Assembly (NCBI GenBank): GCA_028554645.1
Contig: JAQOOI010000049.1
Location: 248,001-312,000, forward strand
DNA length: 64,000 bases
Direction: 5' to 3'
Source of the DNA: Omphalotus guepiniiformis
Lineage: Eukaryota > Basidiomycota > Agaricomycetes > Agaricales > Omphalotaceae
A program made the position numbers and the translations under genes. The notes under the pieces were generated by a model. That model was given only the letters and a program-made list of their open reading frames with translations, had not been told where the DNA came from and did no database searches. The stretch's first letter is position 1, and the number at the start of each line of letters is the position of its first letter. Shown here in pieces: positions 1 through 11,332 of this stretch.

Positions 1-44
1 GTAAGCGAGCTATGCTTCCCGTGGTTTGGCGCTTTTTATTTAAG

Positions 45-2398
45 TGACTGAACAGGCTAAAAAAGCAGCCAAGTATTGGCGGGAGATGTACGGTGAGAAA
101 AGAAAGCAAGCCATGAGCAATGGGATGGAAAGTGCCGCAACCATCCAGAAGCTCAAAGCTACGAACATGGCTCTCGAAGTCGAGAACACTGGGTTCCAAA
201 GCCTCATTTGCGACCTTCAAGAGCAGATGCAGGTTCAAGCTACTGCGTACGGCCAATCTCAAGATTCAGATATCGCCATGGTCGACACTACTGGTTTGGA
301 CAGTGCAGACGCTCTTGTTGATACCTTAGAGTCACTCGTACGTGTTTTGAATTTTTTTTTAAATTTTCGCTGGCTTTGGGCGTTAAATTGAAAACAGAAA
401 ATGCAAGTAGAGGAAAAACAAAAGGCCCTTGACTGCGCCCACAGAAAGCATCAAGAGATGGAGCTGGCACTGGCGGGTTCACTTCTCATACCCCTCTATC
501 TCGCTCTAATTAAACAGAACGCTAGTCCTCCAAAATTACCCAGCTCACCGAAGAGACAAAAACTAAGCAAGACGCGTTGACCCAGCAGCAGCGGTCGGAG
601 CAGGCGCTGGTGAGTTCTTGCTTTCGTTCCTGCATTTCTCGTTTTAAACGGCCCGGCGTTAGTCGTCCAAAATAAGGCAACTGACTGAAGAGGCGAAACT
701 TAGGCAAGCAGAGCTGATCACGCAGCAACAGCTGTTTCTCCAGCAACAGGAAACGCACACCAAGCAATCGGTAATCGTCGGTTTTTGTTAGGGCAGCAGC
801 TTGCTGATTTATTCCCCAAGCACGAGAAAGACAACCATATCGCTACGTTGGCTTCAGCTCGATATACCTCGGTAAGCTCGTTGCGTCTACCTTAGTCACG
901 CTAACGCCGTAAGTTCGTAGGTTGCTGCTCATACTACCAACCCCCGTGTCCAGCTTTCCGGGCGCGGTAGATTTAACCGGTCACTTCCCTTTTACACCAG
1001 TTTACCGGTGCTCCCTGTTTCCATCAACCCCGAGCTTTTGTTCGCGCCGGCTTCCTCTCAAGGCGCTGGGCTGGGAGAACCCACAACCTCGCCCGCAGGG
1101 TCTGGAGCACCCGGAGCGTCTACTTCCGCTGCTCCTCCAGCGGCTGCTACTGGAGCTGCTTCCGCTGCTCCTCCAGCGGCTGCTACTGGAGCTGCTTCCG
1201 CTGCTCCTCCAGCGGCTGCTACTGGAGCTGCTTCCGCTGCTCCTCCAGCGGCTGCTACTGGAGCTGCTGGTTGCACTGCAACTACCTTTGGCGCAGAACG
1301 CTTACGAGCGTCTTGGCAGAAGCGTATGGAGCAAGGAAATAGAGAAGCGAAACAGGGCCTGAGTAAGGAGGCTATGAAAGTGTATCGGGTGCGCGTCTTG
1401 TCTCCTATTTTTCGCTTGCTCTCATTACTAGTGAGAAGTCGATTAGCCGAGCTTTATGGAGGGAAAGACATGGGCTTGAGACAGATGCTGACTACGTTGG
1501 TTATACACCAGCACACCCTACTTTGGTGCAAGCATACATGCACAGTGGTGGCGCTGAACCGGACGATGGTTCGCCCCTCTATTTTGGAGATGGCTGTGCT
1601 GGGCATATTTGGAATCGGCGCATCATCGAAAGGCTTCGGGAGGCTACAAAACGCAAGATTCAGGAGGAGTTCCCCCAATTGCCACCGGTTGGAGACTCAT
1701 ACATAGAGCACCTCTTTCACGGGCGCCTTATATCTGTGGCTGGCGTATATAATAGCTGTAAGCCGCAGTGGTTACAGGATGCAGGACGTATGGAAAGTGC
1801 CGCTGAAGCTGGTCAACGGGCCACCACTCAAGTAGACCAGGCACATGAAGCGAAAGCAGCGCATTCTTTGCGCATCAGGGTAAGCATGCAAAACAAAACA
1901 ATTGGAGTGTAGCCGGTTGAATGAAATTTGATATAGAAATACCGCGCTCGTAAGGGCGCAGTTACGCAAATTGTAGCCAATAAACTCTGTCAAAATACCA
2001 GCGATCTACCCGTTTGGGAGCAGTGGAAACGCGGGCTAGAGAAGTTGGGTCAAGAAGGACAATCAGATGAGGAGGAAGACTTCGCTGAGTTTGAAGGGGT
2101 AGAGGTGCAGGTTTTCCGAGTGCAACCAGCCCCTTGGCGCGCCCCCTCTGTCGGTACAGCCTTGCTGACCATCGACAAATTCGCCCGCGAAAATAACACA
2201 CTGTCTCATTTGGGGCCAAAGGCAGCACCTTGGCTTCGTGACCTTAACCAGGAAGTTGAGGCCACACGCGTCCCTAAAGGCCTTCCCCGCGCGCTGTATA
2301 ATCAGCGTTGGCTTACAACGCTCAACAAGGCGAGCAGGGATGCTTTGGAGATTGACGACGGGCCGTTTGAATGGCCTGATGTCTCCTACCAAACGTAA
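45..2398 (+). CDS. Coiled-coil protein of unknown function, 3' part of gene
   Basis: The gene is cut by the left edge: positions 1-44 look like a complete intron (GTAAGC to AAG) and exon sequence starts at 45. Likely exons are 45-337, 398-476, 526-609, 663-770, about 800-871, 921-1388, 1436-1879 and 1937-2398; most join in frame, the 476/526 join is uncertain. The N-terminal half is rich in Glu, Gln and Lys with coiled-coil character. The middle (exon 921-1388) has an Ala-Pro-Thr linker made of four perfect 12-residue repeats. The C-terminal half has an acidic stretch (SDEEED near 2065) and ends near VPKGLPRALY and FEWPDV. I know similar architectures only as uncharacterised basidiomycete proteins, so no function is claimed. 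A related fragment lies at 18,990-19,200. No domain was recognised. Confidence 0.6.
1125..1268 (+). repeat. Four perfect 36-bp tandem repeats inside an exon
   Basis: Unit TCCGCTGCTCCTCCAGCGGC plus 16 more bases, four times without a mismatch (1125, 1161, 1197, 1233). In the gene's frame each unit encodes SAAPPAAATGAA. The absence of any synonymous change points to recent expansion or ongoing homogenisation. Confidence 0.95.
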
Positions 2399-2461
2399 AT
2401 AGGCGGGAGTTGAGGGTATAGCATTTTTATACACCGTCTAGTGCCAAAATCCTGGGCCTTT

Positions 2462-4127
2462 ATACCCCGTCCTAGATAGCAAATGTATTAATAAAAGCAT
2501 TGCTTATAGTAGGCCCCTTGAACCGCGGTGGGTAGCGCCCTTCACTAATCCAGGCAGTGAGGGCTTCTGGTCTATTCGTTTTCGCGAGGCGACCCCCAGA
2601 TTTCTCCCAACAATGCGCGCGTTCGAAGCCAATCCAACTGATCAGGAGATCTGCGTACTCAGATCCCAAATCGATGTTGACCTATGCAAAGGCTTGAAGT
2701 AACCATCGTTGGGCTTCGTCACTCAGCAGTGCGTCTACAGGGTAGATAACGCGGTTCGCGGCCGTGGGTTCAAACCGAGACGCTTCGTAGAACTGAGGAT
2801 TCTCTCCCAAAAGGATCCTCAATAGGATCCCCATCCTGATCGAAATAAGCAACTTGCGACAAAATGTCCGGGTAAGATGCCCACCTCGATATCCGGAGCT
2901 TGCGGCGGAGGATGTCTCGATACGTCCTAGGCAAAGGAGGCAAGCAGATCTGTACAGAACGCACGAATGGGGGAACCGATAAACGAACCTCGGCCAATTG
3001 CTCCTGAGGGTTCAAAAGATCTTCTCTGGTGACCTGGAGTAAAATCTCAAGTCATGAAGGAATAAACACCAAGGCTTTACCTCGAGAGACCCAAGTGACG
3101 TTAGCAGCTTTCGAAGGACGTCCATTTCGATTTCTTGCCACGAAGCCTTGCGGGAGAGCGCCGTGTTCTCGATTCCCAGACGCTGAATCTCTTCGTGATC
3201 GCAGTCCTGTGTTTCGTTACTTTAGAGTTTTCCTTTGACGAAAATTTGTAGCAAGGACGCACTTGCAACTGCGCCACCTCCTTGGCTAACTTCCCACTCA
3301 CTCTCCACCCGCACAAGGATATCCTTCAGACTGCTGGCGTTTTCCTGAGCAAGACGCTCAGCCGATTCCAATTGAGCTATTCTGCCTTTGAGTTCTGCAA
3401 TATTAATGGTTTGTTGTGCCTGGCGAAGCTCATGTCCAAAATCAGGCTGCGTTACCAACTTGACCTTCGGATTCTGTACGTCGCGTTTGAGTTTCTGCTA
3501 GACTGGTAATGCGAGACTTACAGAAATTATGCTTTTAGTCCGTTCGTTCAACTTCGTCCCCTCCTCTTTGCCTCTTTCCATGAGACCTAGACATAGAAGT
3601 TTAAACGTTTAAAAGAGGGCTTCGCGATGACGTCAGCACAATGACTTGCTTGACTTGCTTGAATGACATAACTCATCGACTAGTGACGAACGAAACTTTC
3701 AACCGAGAATCCGAAGCAGCGCCATTCAACAGCTATGTTAGACCTTTAATAGTTCAGTGCATCGTTGTGTTGTGTCCTCCAGGCCTTTTCTCTGAACGAC
3801 TAGTGCACGCTGGCGAGCAGTAGCGATGCTTATAAGTTCGCCACACCACCATTTGAAGGAGACATGGCGCATCATTGGACGCTGCGACGCTAATCACGAT
3901 AACGCCAAACGCGCCCCAAGTTAGCTCGAATAGCGCTCGACTATGGAAGGAAGGAGGAAAGGAGGGGTATCACGGTACGGTCCCTAGGCAAAAATTTCGA
4001 CTCCGACTCGTGTTCGGTTTGTGGCCGCTGCAAGTGAGTATTCAATATTCAAGGTGAAGCCAGCAGTGGACTCCCTCACGCTGAGCGGTATTCCCGTTTT
4101 ATAAGGGGTGACACTCCCATTTTGTAG
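2462..4127. repeat. Direct segmental duplication, copy 1 (1,666 bp)
   Basis: Matches 41,915-43,580 in the same orientation with a constant offset of 39,453, so there is no net indel. The few differences I saw lie in the first 20 bases (for example AAATG against AAACG). The edges are sharp: left at ATACCCCGTCC, right at CCCATTTTGTAG, with unrelated flanks. It carries one minus-strand gene and its upstream region. I saw no terminal inverted repeat or target duplication. Confidence 0.93.
2472..3581 (-). CDS. Uncharacterised basidiomycete protein with coiled coil, copy 1
   Basis: Minus-strand gene in several exons. An ATG at 3581 opens MERGKEEGTK, followed by a coiled-coil exon (AELKGRIAQLESAERLAQ, 3222-3458), an exon with EEIQRLGIENTALSRK (about 3105-3205), one with VRSVQICLPPLPRTYRDILR (2770-3015), then FYEASRFEPTAANRVIYPVD and GSEYADLLISWIGFERAH (2472-2669). 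The last blocks (an N-R-x-x-x-P-V-D segment, then W-I-G-x-E-R-A, then T-A-W-I) resemble a conserved hypothetical family of Agaricomycetes. The frame changes by one between DQDGDP and GENPQFY (about 2,800-2,830), so a frameshift is possible. The first intron would be only 24 bp, so the 5' end is uncertain. The coding region stops at the duplication edge, so the C-terminus is probably missing. Function unknown. Confidence 0.5.
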
Positions 4128-4302
4128 GTTTAATTGATTTATTTGGCACTCCCTTCTCTTTAACAAATGCAACAACGATGGGGGCCTGAATCACGTTCAT
4201 CTGGCCAGGCCTATGTGCATGGCGCAAGTACATTTGGCGTTATTCACTACCTGCAATTTATATACATCTTAGAATGCTAGACGACAACGGCGTATCCTCA
4301 AT

Positions 4303-5660
4303 CTATGTCTCAGATTTAGTTATCTGAGAAATATTGGAGAAATGACAGGGCGTACCATGGTCCGGCATTTGGTGTAACCTCGCGTATCCAACGTGCATAG
4401 AGTGCTGTGGCATACCACCAAGCTCACTCGTGGCGGTTGCATCCGCGCGGGTCTGAGGATTGTGCTTGCCAACGCCGTCACGGCCTGTCAGATTAAGGTC
4501 TCGGATACTAGCTTCATACCAGGGATTGAACCGTGGAGAGTGAGGACCAGAAGGATGCATAGGATTTGGAGACCAAAAATTCTGAGGGGTAACACCGTCC
4601 TGAAGAGAATTTAGGCTGGTGGGGAACAAGGGCGGCCAAGGGGTGTCTTGACGCTGTGCGCTCCACTCGAACGTTGACCCTCCGCTTCCATTAGAGCATA
4701 CAAGCCCTGAAGGTATAGGGGAACTTTCCATGTGGTTAACTCGGGCGGGGGAATCCATTGGCGAGGTAAGAGAGTAATCTGGAGTGCAGTAAGTATACTC
4801 CTCCGTTTTGGATCCCACAACACTTTTGTCTTCCAGAGCACTGAAGAATTTTTGAGACAGCTACCAAGGTTGCATAAGACGACTCACAAGTGTAGTCTTC
4901 CGTCTGGTCCGGTTTCGACTTTTGGCGGCAAGCGGAGAAGTTGCAGTTTGAAGATGTGGAGTGGCAGATCCGGCGTTGTAATATTCGGGTGGGTTGAAAG
5001 TCGCTGCGGTGTCCATCAAGGCAACATCATAATGCAATGGGAAAGAGCGCTTACTGTTAGCTTTCCAGCTTGAATTTCTTCACTGGTATAGTATGAGATG
5101 AGGTGGAAATGCTCTGGTTTTGATCCGTTGGTAACAGCAACTTTGAACGTCTAAAAAACTATGGAGTAAAGTCAAATACTTTGCTAGATTCACGCTGACC
5201 TTCTTTATTAGACCATTTGGTTTGAGGGTCCGTTGCTTGTTCATAGAATGGCCGACGGTTGGTGACCACCAGTCTACACACTCAATTTTTTTTTCCTGGT
5301 ATAACTAAGATACTCCCTTGAGGAGCTCAACTCGAACGTTCTGGAACCACTCACAATAAAATTTTCAATCGTGTGAGATGGGTACCAATGCAGTTCGTCT
5401 GCAAAGGCCTTGAGTAAGATCTCTCTACGGAACGGCAACGCATACTAACCTGTCCATCGTCTTATTCCACTCTCCTCCACGCAAAAAATAAAAATAGCAC
5501 CGCTTTTAATCATGGTCTTTCTCTCCTCGTGGTTCAAACGGCGCCTTATGCGTGGTATAATGCCGTTGCGCGCGGCATTTATCAAGCGCAATGCATCCAA
5601 TGTAGTTTCGACATAGCCAGAGGGAGGCACTAAGGTCGGGGAACAAGGGTTGCTTGCCAT
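4303..5660 (-). CDS. WOPR-domain (Gti1/Pac2 family) transcription factor
   Basis: A DNA-binding regulator of the Wor1/Ryp1/Gti1/Pac2 family; members control developmental switches and morphology in fungi. ATG at 5660 opens MASNPCSPTL. Residues about 14-70 form the first WOPR half: GYVETTLDALRLINAARNG, then RRRLNHEERKTMIKSGAIF and EESGIRRWT. A 51-bp intron (5399-5449) restores WTDELHWYPSHTIENF. Further exons give KPNGLIKK and HFHLISYYTSEEIQAGKLT, the second half of the domain, then LRLPPKVETGPDGRLH. The last exon (about 4303-4830) is a long Ser/Pro/Gly-rich disordered tail, usual for the family. Splice phases agree across the exons I joined. It stands alone between repeats, upstream of the 2,462-4,127 duplication. 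I see no inactivating change, so it may be a working host gene. Confidence 0.85.
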
Positions 5661-7468
5661 TGCTTTGTCTGTCAAAATTTGAGGTTGGACGCCTTTATAA
5701 ACTCCGTACCACTACCCTTTTAGTAAGTTGCCTTCTTCAATAGTAGTGCGTGCTGCTTTGCATAATTCGATCTGGTGGCCAGGAGAAGTCCCTTCTACCA
5801 TCTGAATGCAATTGCTGATTACACCGGCTTCAGACGAAATGATTGAACTTCACTTCACCTTTTGAAATGGATGTCTACTACATAGGGCGGCTCAATTCTC
5901 ATCACACATCACTTCAATTGAATATATTTAAAGGTCCGACACGGCAAGTGTAAAGGCGCCACATATGGACCTGCCTAAGTCCCTCCTAGCATGGCGGTGT
6001 GTGCTGTTGAGAACACTCTGAAGAGAACACTTTCAGGGTCAGGATTACTACATCGCCAACTTACGATAGCACCTCCAATTTCCAAATCCACCACTGAATA
6101 GTATTTATGTACGTAGATACCTGAATTAGTACTTTAGAGAGCCCTTCACAGGTACACGCGCGCGCGAAGATCGGCAGTCCGCATCCGGTCTGCATACTGC
6201 TGCAGGGAATACTTAATTGGTACTTAGTGCACTGCATACTCTGTACTTAGAATCCAGTCATCACGTCCTCCTATTGCCGCCGATCATTTACGGAGCGTCA
6301 AAAGTACTACTTTTTCGGCTTGGCTACGTACCGTCCCAAGTTGGCGTTGTGAGGCCTCTTGTACGCTTGATGACACTTGAGATTGGCGGGTGAAAGGTTG
6401 GCAGGGTTTCGAATTATCGACGTGGATCGCCATTGAACCCAGGTCGTTGCGACTGGCGCGGCTTGAACTTCTTCAGTGAACCGTAAGTGAGGCAAGATCC
6501 GTTTTGCGCTCTAGCGCTCACTTACTGGGTTTAGAGCCGGAACAGAGAGTGACCTTAGGGGAAAAGGCTCTTCATGATCATGTTGGATACTATAGTGGAG
6601 AGGTTAGCTCAAGGGCACCGAGCTCCGCAAGAAGGAAATCGAAACCTCCAGTGACAATGCTAATTCGCCCAGTAAGCACGTTAGGACTGACCACAAGCAA
6701 GTTTAATCAAAGCCTCCTCCTATCCCTGCCTCCGTTGTCGCGTCATTCTCAAGCTAGGTTGGGTTCAGCGCTCGCCAACTTGGCGTGAAGGAGGATCTTG
6801 GTAGACTATGAGGACTCAGGTTCTAGATTGCCGAATGATTCCAATGGCCCGGGAGCGAGGGCAATTGCTGCAAAACGCTAGGGGGCTCTATTATCGGCTA
6901 TAGATGCACTCGAACGCGGGAAAAGATAAAGCCGGGCTCTGGCAGTCAGTCAAAAGCGGGGAGGCTTTCAAGTGTTGAGGGAGCTTAGGGAGGTCTTGAT
7001 GAAAGAAGGAGTTTGGTGGTCTGCAACGGACTTGTTCAGTCTGGAACATAGGTGATTTGGCACGACGTATACGAAACAAACTCAATCCATTTGAACATAC
7101 CAATGACTATCAGGTACCCACACTATATCACTCTACTAGTACCTCAGGGGAATTGGTCGGTGGAAATGCCAATGCGCGAAGATCAAAGTGGTAACTTGAA
7201 CGGCGACAGGAGCCAGCTACATTCGCGCGTTGTTCTCATCTTCTGCGCTGAATGAAATTACCAGTCGAGGTGAAGCCAGGGTGAAGCGAATACCAGAAAT
7301 GGACAATTGAGCGGCAGGCAAAAACAGATGCGGTAAGCAAGCAACCATAAACAATATAGATCGAATCATGCATATAGGCATTTTCACGAACTTCACGAAC
7401 TTCACAAAATCCACTGTTTTCAGTATAAGTAAGGCCTTTTTCTGCCAGTTCAGCTAGTCTCGTCCGCC
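5661..7468. other. Intergenic, no supported gene
   Basis: About 1.8 kb between the WOPR gene's 5' end and the next plus-strand gene. Short open frames exist on both strands but none shows a recognisable protein or a consistent splice pattern. It probably contains the promoters of the two divergent neighbours. Confidence 0.5.
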
Positions 7469-8586
7469 ATGTCGACAAATATACTCACTTGGAACACAGT
7501 TGCGTCTGAATCTCTGAAGCACCTCACAACCGAGCGTACGAAGAATGACGAAGCCGCCACGGATGATAAAGATAACTTCGAAAACCCGCACGAAACGTCT
7601 TCGAACGCGTTAATATGGGACGCAGACGCGTGTAGACAGGTGAAGCAAGCAGTCAGTGACGGCGCAGTTGAAGAGACGAGGTGAGAATCAGGTTGCAATT
7701 AAACGGGTACCCAGCCAATGAGGCTACAACAGTGAAAGGACCGAGAGCGGAACGTCGACCAACTCGTTGGCTTGGAACGCAGTCGCGAGGCGAGGATTGG
7801 AGCACCTTATACGCGAGCGTACTGTTGAAGCGGCGGGCAAGAGCGATGCAGAGGAGGGGTGAGCTTTAGGCCGCGTTTGGCCCTCATTAAACCGGTAGCC
7901 AGCTAAAGACCCCTCTGCAGACAAAGTATGTAACACAGACTCTGTGGAAACATTTGGCTGATCGTTGTTCTTCGAAAGACAGCGACAAGTGTTTGCACGA
8001 TTGCCGTCGCATTGTTACGCTCACTGCGACCATGGCTTCACGGGATTCACTTACTAATTAGGAACATCGTACTCTTCATCAATGTAGCCTTGCCATTGAC
8101 CTCGGCGTCCTCTTTGGGCATGATCCCAAGCTGCCTCATTGTCTCCATGCACCCAACGACACGGTTCCCTTTGCATTTTAATGCCCTCCTCGCACGCAAA
8201 CGCAGTGCCTGGGAGAGCAGTGCCACGAGAACTTCGCTGTTAGGTTCAGGGACAGAGGAGCAGTTCTTCCGGACTTTTTTGCACTTGGACCGGCTTCGAC
8301 CACAGCTTCGTGTTCAGACTCGGTGTTGGTTTCCTGTGCTTTGTCAGATGATGATGGTTCAGAGTCAGATCTTGTGGAAGGAGCAAGATTGAGAACCTAT
8401 CTTCGGGAATACTGTAGAGACTTGGATCGAACAATTCATACGGAAGCAACCGCAACCTTGGATGCGGAGGACTTGCGACGGCGCTATCCTGGAGAATCTC
8501 GTCCTGAGTTGGCGTCGATTATCGCGAACTACACCATTGCGCGCCGCGAGTGTCCTCATGGAGAGGCAGAATCGGCCCAGATTTGA
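7469..8586 (+). CDS. Unknown protein with duplicated exon-intron unit
   Basis: ATG at 7469 opens MSTNILTWNTVASESLKHL. The first exon (7469 to about 7680) is followed by an intron (GTGAGA to ACAG) and a second exon near 7739-7860 with the similar STNSLAWNAVARRGLEHL; the two introns also resemble each other. Later exons can be joined as about 7920-7990 (LWKHLADRCSSKDSDKC), about 8061-8155 (LHQCSLAIDLGVLFGHDPK) and about 8205-8586 (FAVRFRDRGAVLPDFFALGP, then SDDDGSESD and YLREYCRDLDRTI), with stop at 8586. The join after exon 2 does not close in phase and needs transcript data. The protein is Cys- and His-rich in the middle and acidic later. No family recognised. Confidence 0.5.
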
Positions 8587-9300
8587 AGCAAGTCCACACG
8601 TGAGTTCACTTCTGGGTTCAGTTCAGTTTCACTTTTTCTGAACTAGGCCTGCTTTCGCTACTGTGCAAGTTCTGGGTTTTACAACCTCATAATTCGTGTG
8701 TGGAACAAATAAGAACAAACTGTCTCGCTTTTTGCATTCCGGTGGCATGATCGTTATACTTAACTTCTATGTATTTCAACTGCGTTTTGTTCCCCCCGCT
8801 TTTTTTTTTTTTTTTTTTTTTGCTTCCTCTCATGATGCCGAAATTGTATTGCATGAAACTGAATGTTCTACGCGTTAAAATTGTAAAGTCCTTCTCTGAA
8901 TCTTTTTCTAGTTACTAACTCTAAGTTATCTAGTCTTTCATCGCTTCCTTTAAATCTGCACTTGGATGTGTGGTGAAAAGAGTGCTATCAAACGTGCGAA
9001 CCTTATGCTTTCAACTTTGTCTCCCTCTACTTCTAGACAATGCGACATACACACTGAAAGGTGTTAGTTTCACCCCCGTCGGCAGCTGGTAAATGTCCAC
9101 TATCACCATCTCTTCTCGTGCTCACCATCAACACCCAACTACATGCCACACTCCTCTAGCCTTCCATCTATCTGTGGATTGGCTCTGCACCGCTGCACTA
9201 GTGGGTTGAATAGGCTATATTTCAGTAGAATTATCTCTACTTAGAAGGCAATAGAGAGTCGATGTTAAATTATATAAACTAATGACTTAGTAGGAAATGA
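8587..9300. other. Intergenic with long poly-T
   Basis: No supported gene. About 23-24 consecutive T at roughly 8,798-8,822 could be a simple homopolymer or the poly-A tail of a minus-strand retroposon, but no flanking target duplication was seen. Confidence 0.5.
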
Positions 9301-9339
9301 GAATGTGGGGGTTTCTCAATTGTTTTATCCTCCTAATTT

Positions 9340-9515
9340 ATTTCTACGTACTTATTTAAATTTGCTCGCAGCTGCCATCAAAATTCTAGATCTGTGTTTA
9401 CTTGTGATGTGTCGAAAAGTCTGATAAGCGGAGGGTATAGCTCAGAGTAGTCGAAAAGTAGCGCCACGCGCGGTGGCTATGCAACGGATTTTTGGGTCAC
9501 TTGGGTGAGCGTGAT
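9340..9515. repeat. Dispersed repeat related to 26,870-27,000
   Basis: Shares, in the same order, a T/A-rich lead (ATTTATTTCTAC), TTTACTTGTG, GTGTCGAAA, a GC-rich hairpin (AGCGCC-x-GCGCG-GTGGCT), CAACGGATTTT and GGGTCAC with 26,870-27,000. This copy has about 39 extra bases bounded by two copies of GTCGAAAAGT. Probably the end of a transposon family, since the other copy abuts a Helitron helicase relic. Confidence 0.55.
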
Positions 9516-10026
9516 TTGTTGATTATTACTTGCTCTGCTTCTATACTCTTCTATACCGTCCCCTCTCTGCCTTCTCTTTCCTGCTTCTACATACCTCAAC
9601 CTTAGCCTCCACTACCTTTGTTCTTTGTGGGCTGGTGCTGGGCTGGTGGGACACCGCTGTTCCTTAGTCCGCACTACGTGTCGCGTGCAGGCAACACTCC
9701 GGAGTTGTCTGTCCGGAGTTGTCTGGCTGTGTTGGGGCACGAGTACCACTTGATTGTTTGTTCGCGCTGCTGGGTCGGTCAGCCGTGTCTCCTTCCAAGG
9801 TTGGTACTTGGTGATCAACAAAGGTTCAACTTGATACTAATTAGTTGTCTAGTTTATCACCTTGCCTCGCTTTGGTTTTCGGATTGTGCTACGCGGCAGG
9901 CTTTGTCCTGTCTCTCACTTCGGGAAACGATTGGGATTTTAAGGTGTTTTCAAGGTCAGTTACACTCACGCCAGTTACACTTGTTCCAAGGTTTTGTGAT
10001 TGAGACTAACGGAATATGTCTCGTAG

Positions 10027-10470
10027 ATGCCTCCTAAACGTAGCAGGATGGTGGATGACAGGATGCTAGACAGCCTTCTCGTGGATGTGCCGGCTGTGCC
10101 TCCACCACGTACAAACGAACACCCCACGGCAAGCACGCCGCTGTCTGTACCAGCGGACTCGACCAGAAAGACGAGGGCCAAGTCTTCTGCGGTCTCCGAC
10201 GACGCCCTGTTCGACTCGTGGTATAGAGAGGTTCAGTTTGGAACAGTACGGATTGAAGTTCGACGAGCATCAACATCGAAGTACCTTCGGGTCCCGCCGA
10301 AGGTGTTCTCAGCCCCAGGGCTACACTATTCGAGACTTGCTCTCGGTCATTTGAACTGCTTTTGCTGATCCTCTCGCGAAGAAATACCACCTTTCACCGT
10401 TCAAACGTTTCCATCATTCACCGATACAGCCCAGGAGCAGCAACTACACGGAGAACTTTATAGGTCAGAC
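10027..10470 (+). pseudogene. Possible transposase fragment (Plavaka/KDZ-like), decayed
   Basis: An open frame from ATG 10027 (MPPKRSRMVDD) runs into DPLAKKYHLSPFKRF, and after a frame change HGELYRSDAG follows (about 10,440-10,480). The order of a D-P-F-like block and an x-GE-x-Y-x-SDA block recalls transposases of the basidiomycete Plavaka/KDZ type, but the similarity is short and the frame is broken. This is a weak inference; no catalytic region was found downstream. Confidence 0.25.
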
Positions 10471-10847
10471 GCCGGGATGACGAGTTTAGTCCCGATGGTG
10501 GAGAACTTTCTGATATTGACTTGGGCTATGCCTCTGAATATAAATCCTGCATCGCTTGCCACTTCAGTACAATTCGTACCGAAATATGACAACCACCAAG
10601 CGCTCGATTCTTCAAGCCTCCGATACAACCACCTTTTCACCGACGGCATAATCGAAAAACACCTCATCCTTTTAGACCAGAGCCAAAACATTGTGACTGC
10701 TTCCTCTGCACGTATATCTTTTCTCTCATAAACGTATTCGACGTACCTAAAAAAGAGCTGAGTCCGAGTGAATCTAAGGGTTAGGGGTTTACGCACGAAT
10801 CGTGACAGTCTGCCCAGCCTGTCCACTTGTTTTCATTGAGCAGCGGG

Positions 10848-11297
10848 TCCGTAGCCTTACATTCAGCGCTCGAAAACCTATGCCACTGGACAGCGCTCCT
10901 ATATCGACTTTGTCCGCACTCGCCCCCATCTTCTCGTTACGCCGGGTCAGTACCTGCCTGCCACAACGCCCGCCATCCTCGAGTGGGTCGCCTCTCTCGG
11001 TTATCGGACACTCCAACCTAAGACCATTGAAGGGTATCCCCAGCGTACGGTCCCTCCATGTTGATGCCGGGCTGCCTTTCAACGATTGCGAATCTGCCTC
11101 CGCACGACGTCTCATCCGGGGTATCAAGCGATACTATGGCGAGAAGCCACGCTCCCGATCACTCATGACATCCTGCAACGGCTTTCTCAATCCTCAGGGA
11201 ACCTTCAGGACGTCAACTAAGCCGTCCTTTGACGCTGCTATAAATCTTGCTTGGTCAAGTCTTCTTCGATGCGGAGAGTTTACTCTAGGAAGTAAGG

Positions 11298-11332
<35 letters not shown>

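Noticed and set aside
922..1362. Long open frame of Leu-rich repeats (LLLQRLLLEL)
   Set aside because: It is the out-of-frame reading of the Ala-Pro repeat in the real exon 921-1388.
2725..2785. Box-B-like GGGTTCAAACC suggesting a tRNA or SINE
   Set aside because: It lies inside the minus-strand coding exon (FEPTAANR) and no cloverleaf forms.
8012..8392. 126-codon open frame, hydrophobic
   Set aside because: A shadow of the spliced gene 7,469-8,586; the frame with consistent exon joins gives a more plausible protein ending at 8,586.
9435..9465. TATAGCTCAGAGTAG resembling a tRNA A box
   Set aside because: No B box at the right distance; it belongs to a 39-bp extra stretch absent from the related repeat at 26.9 kb.
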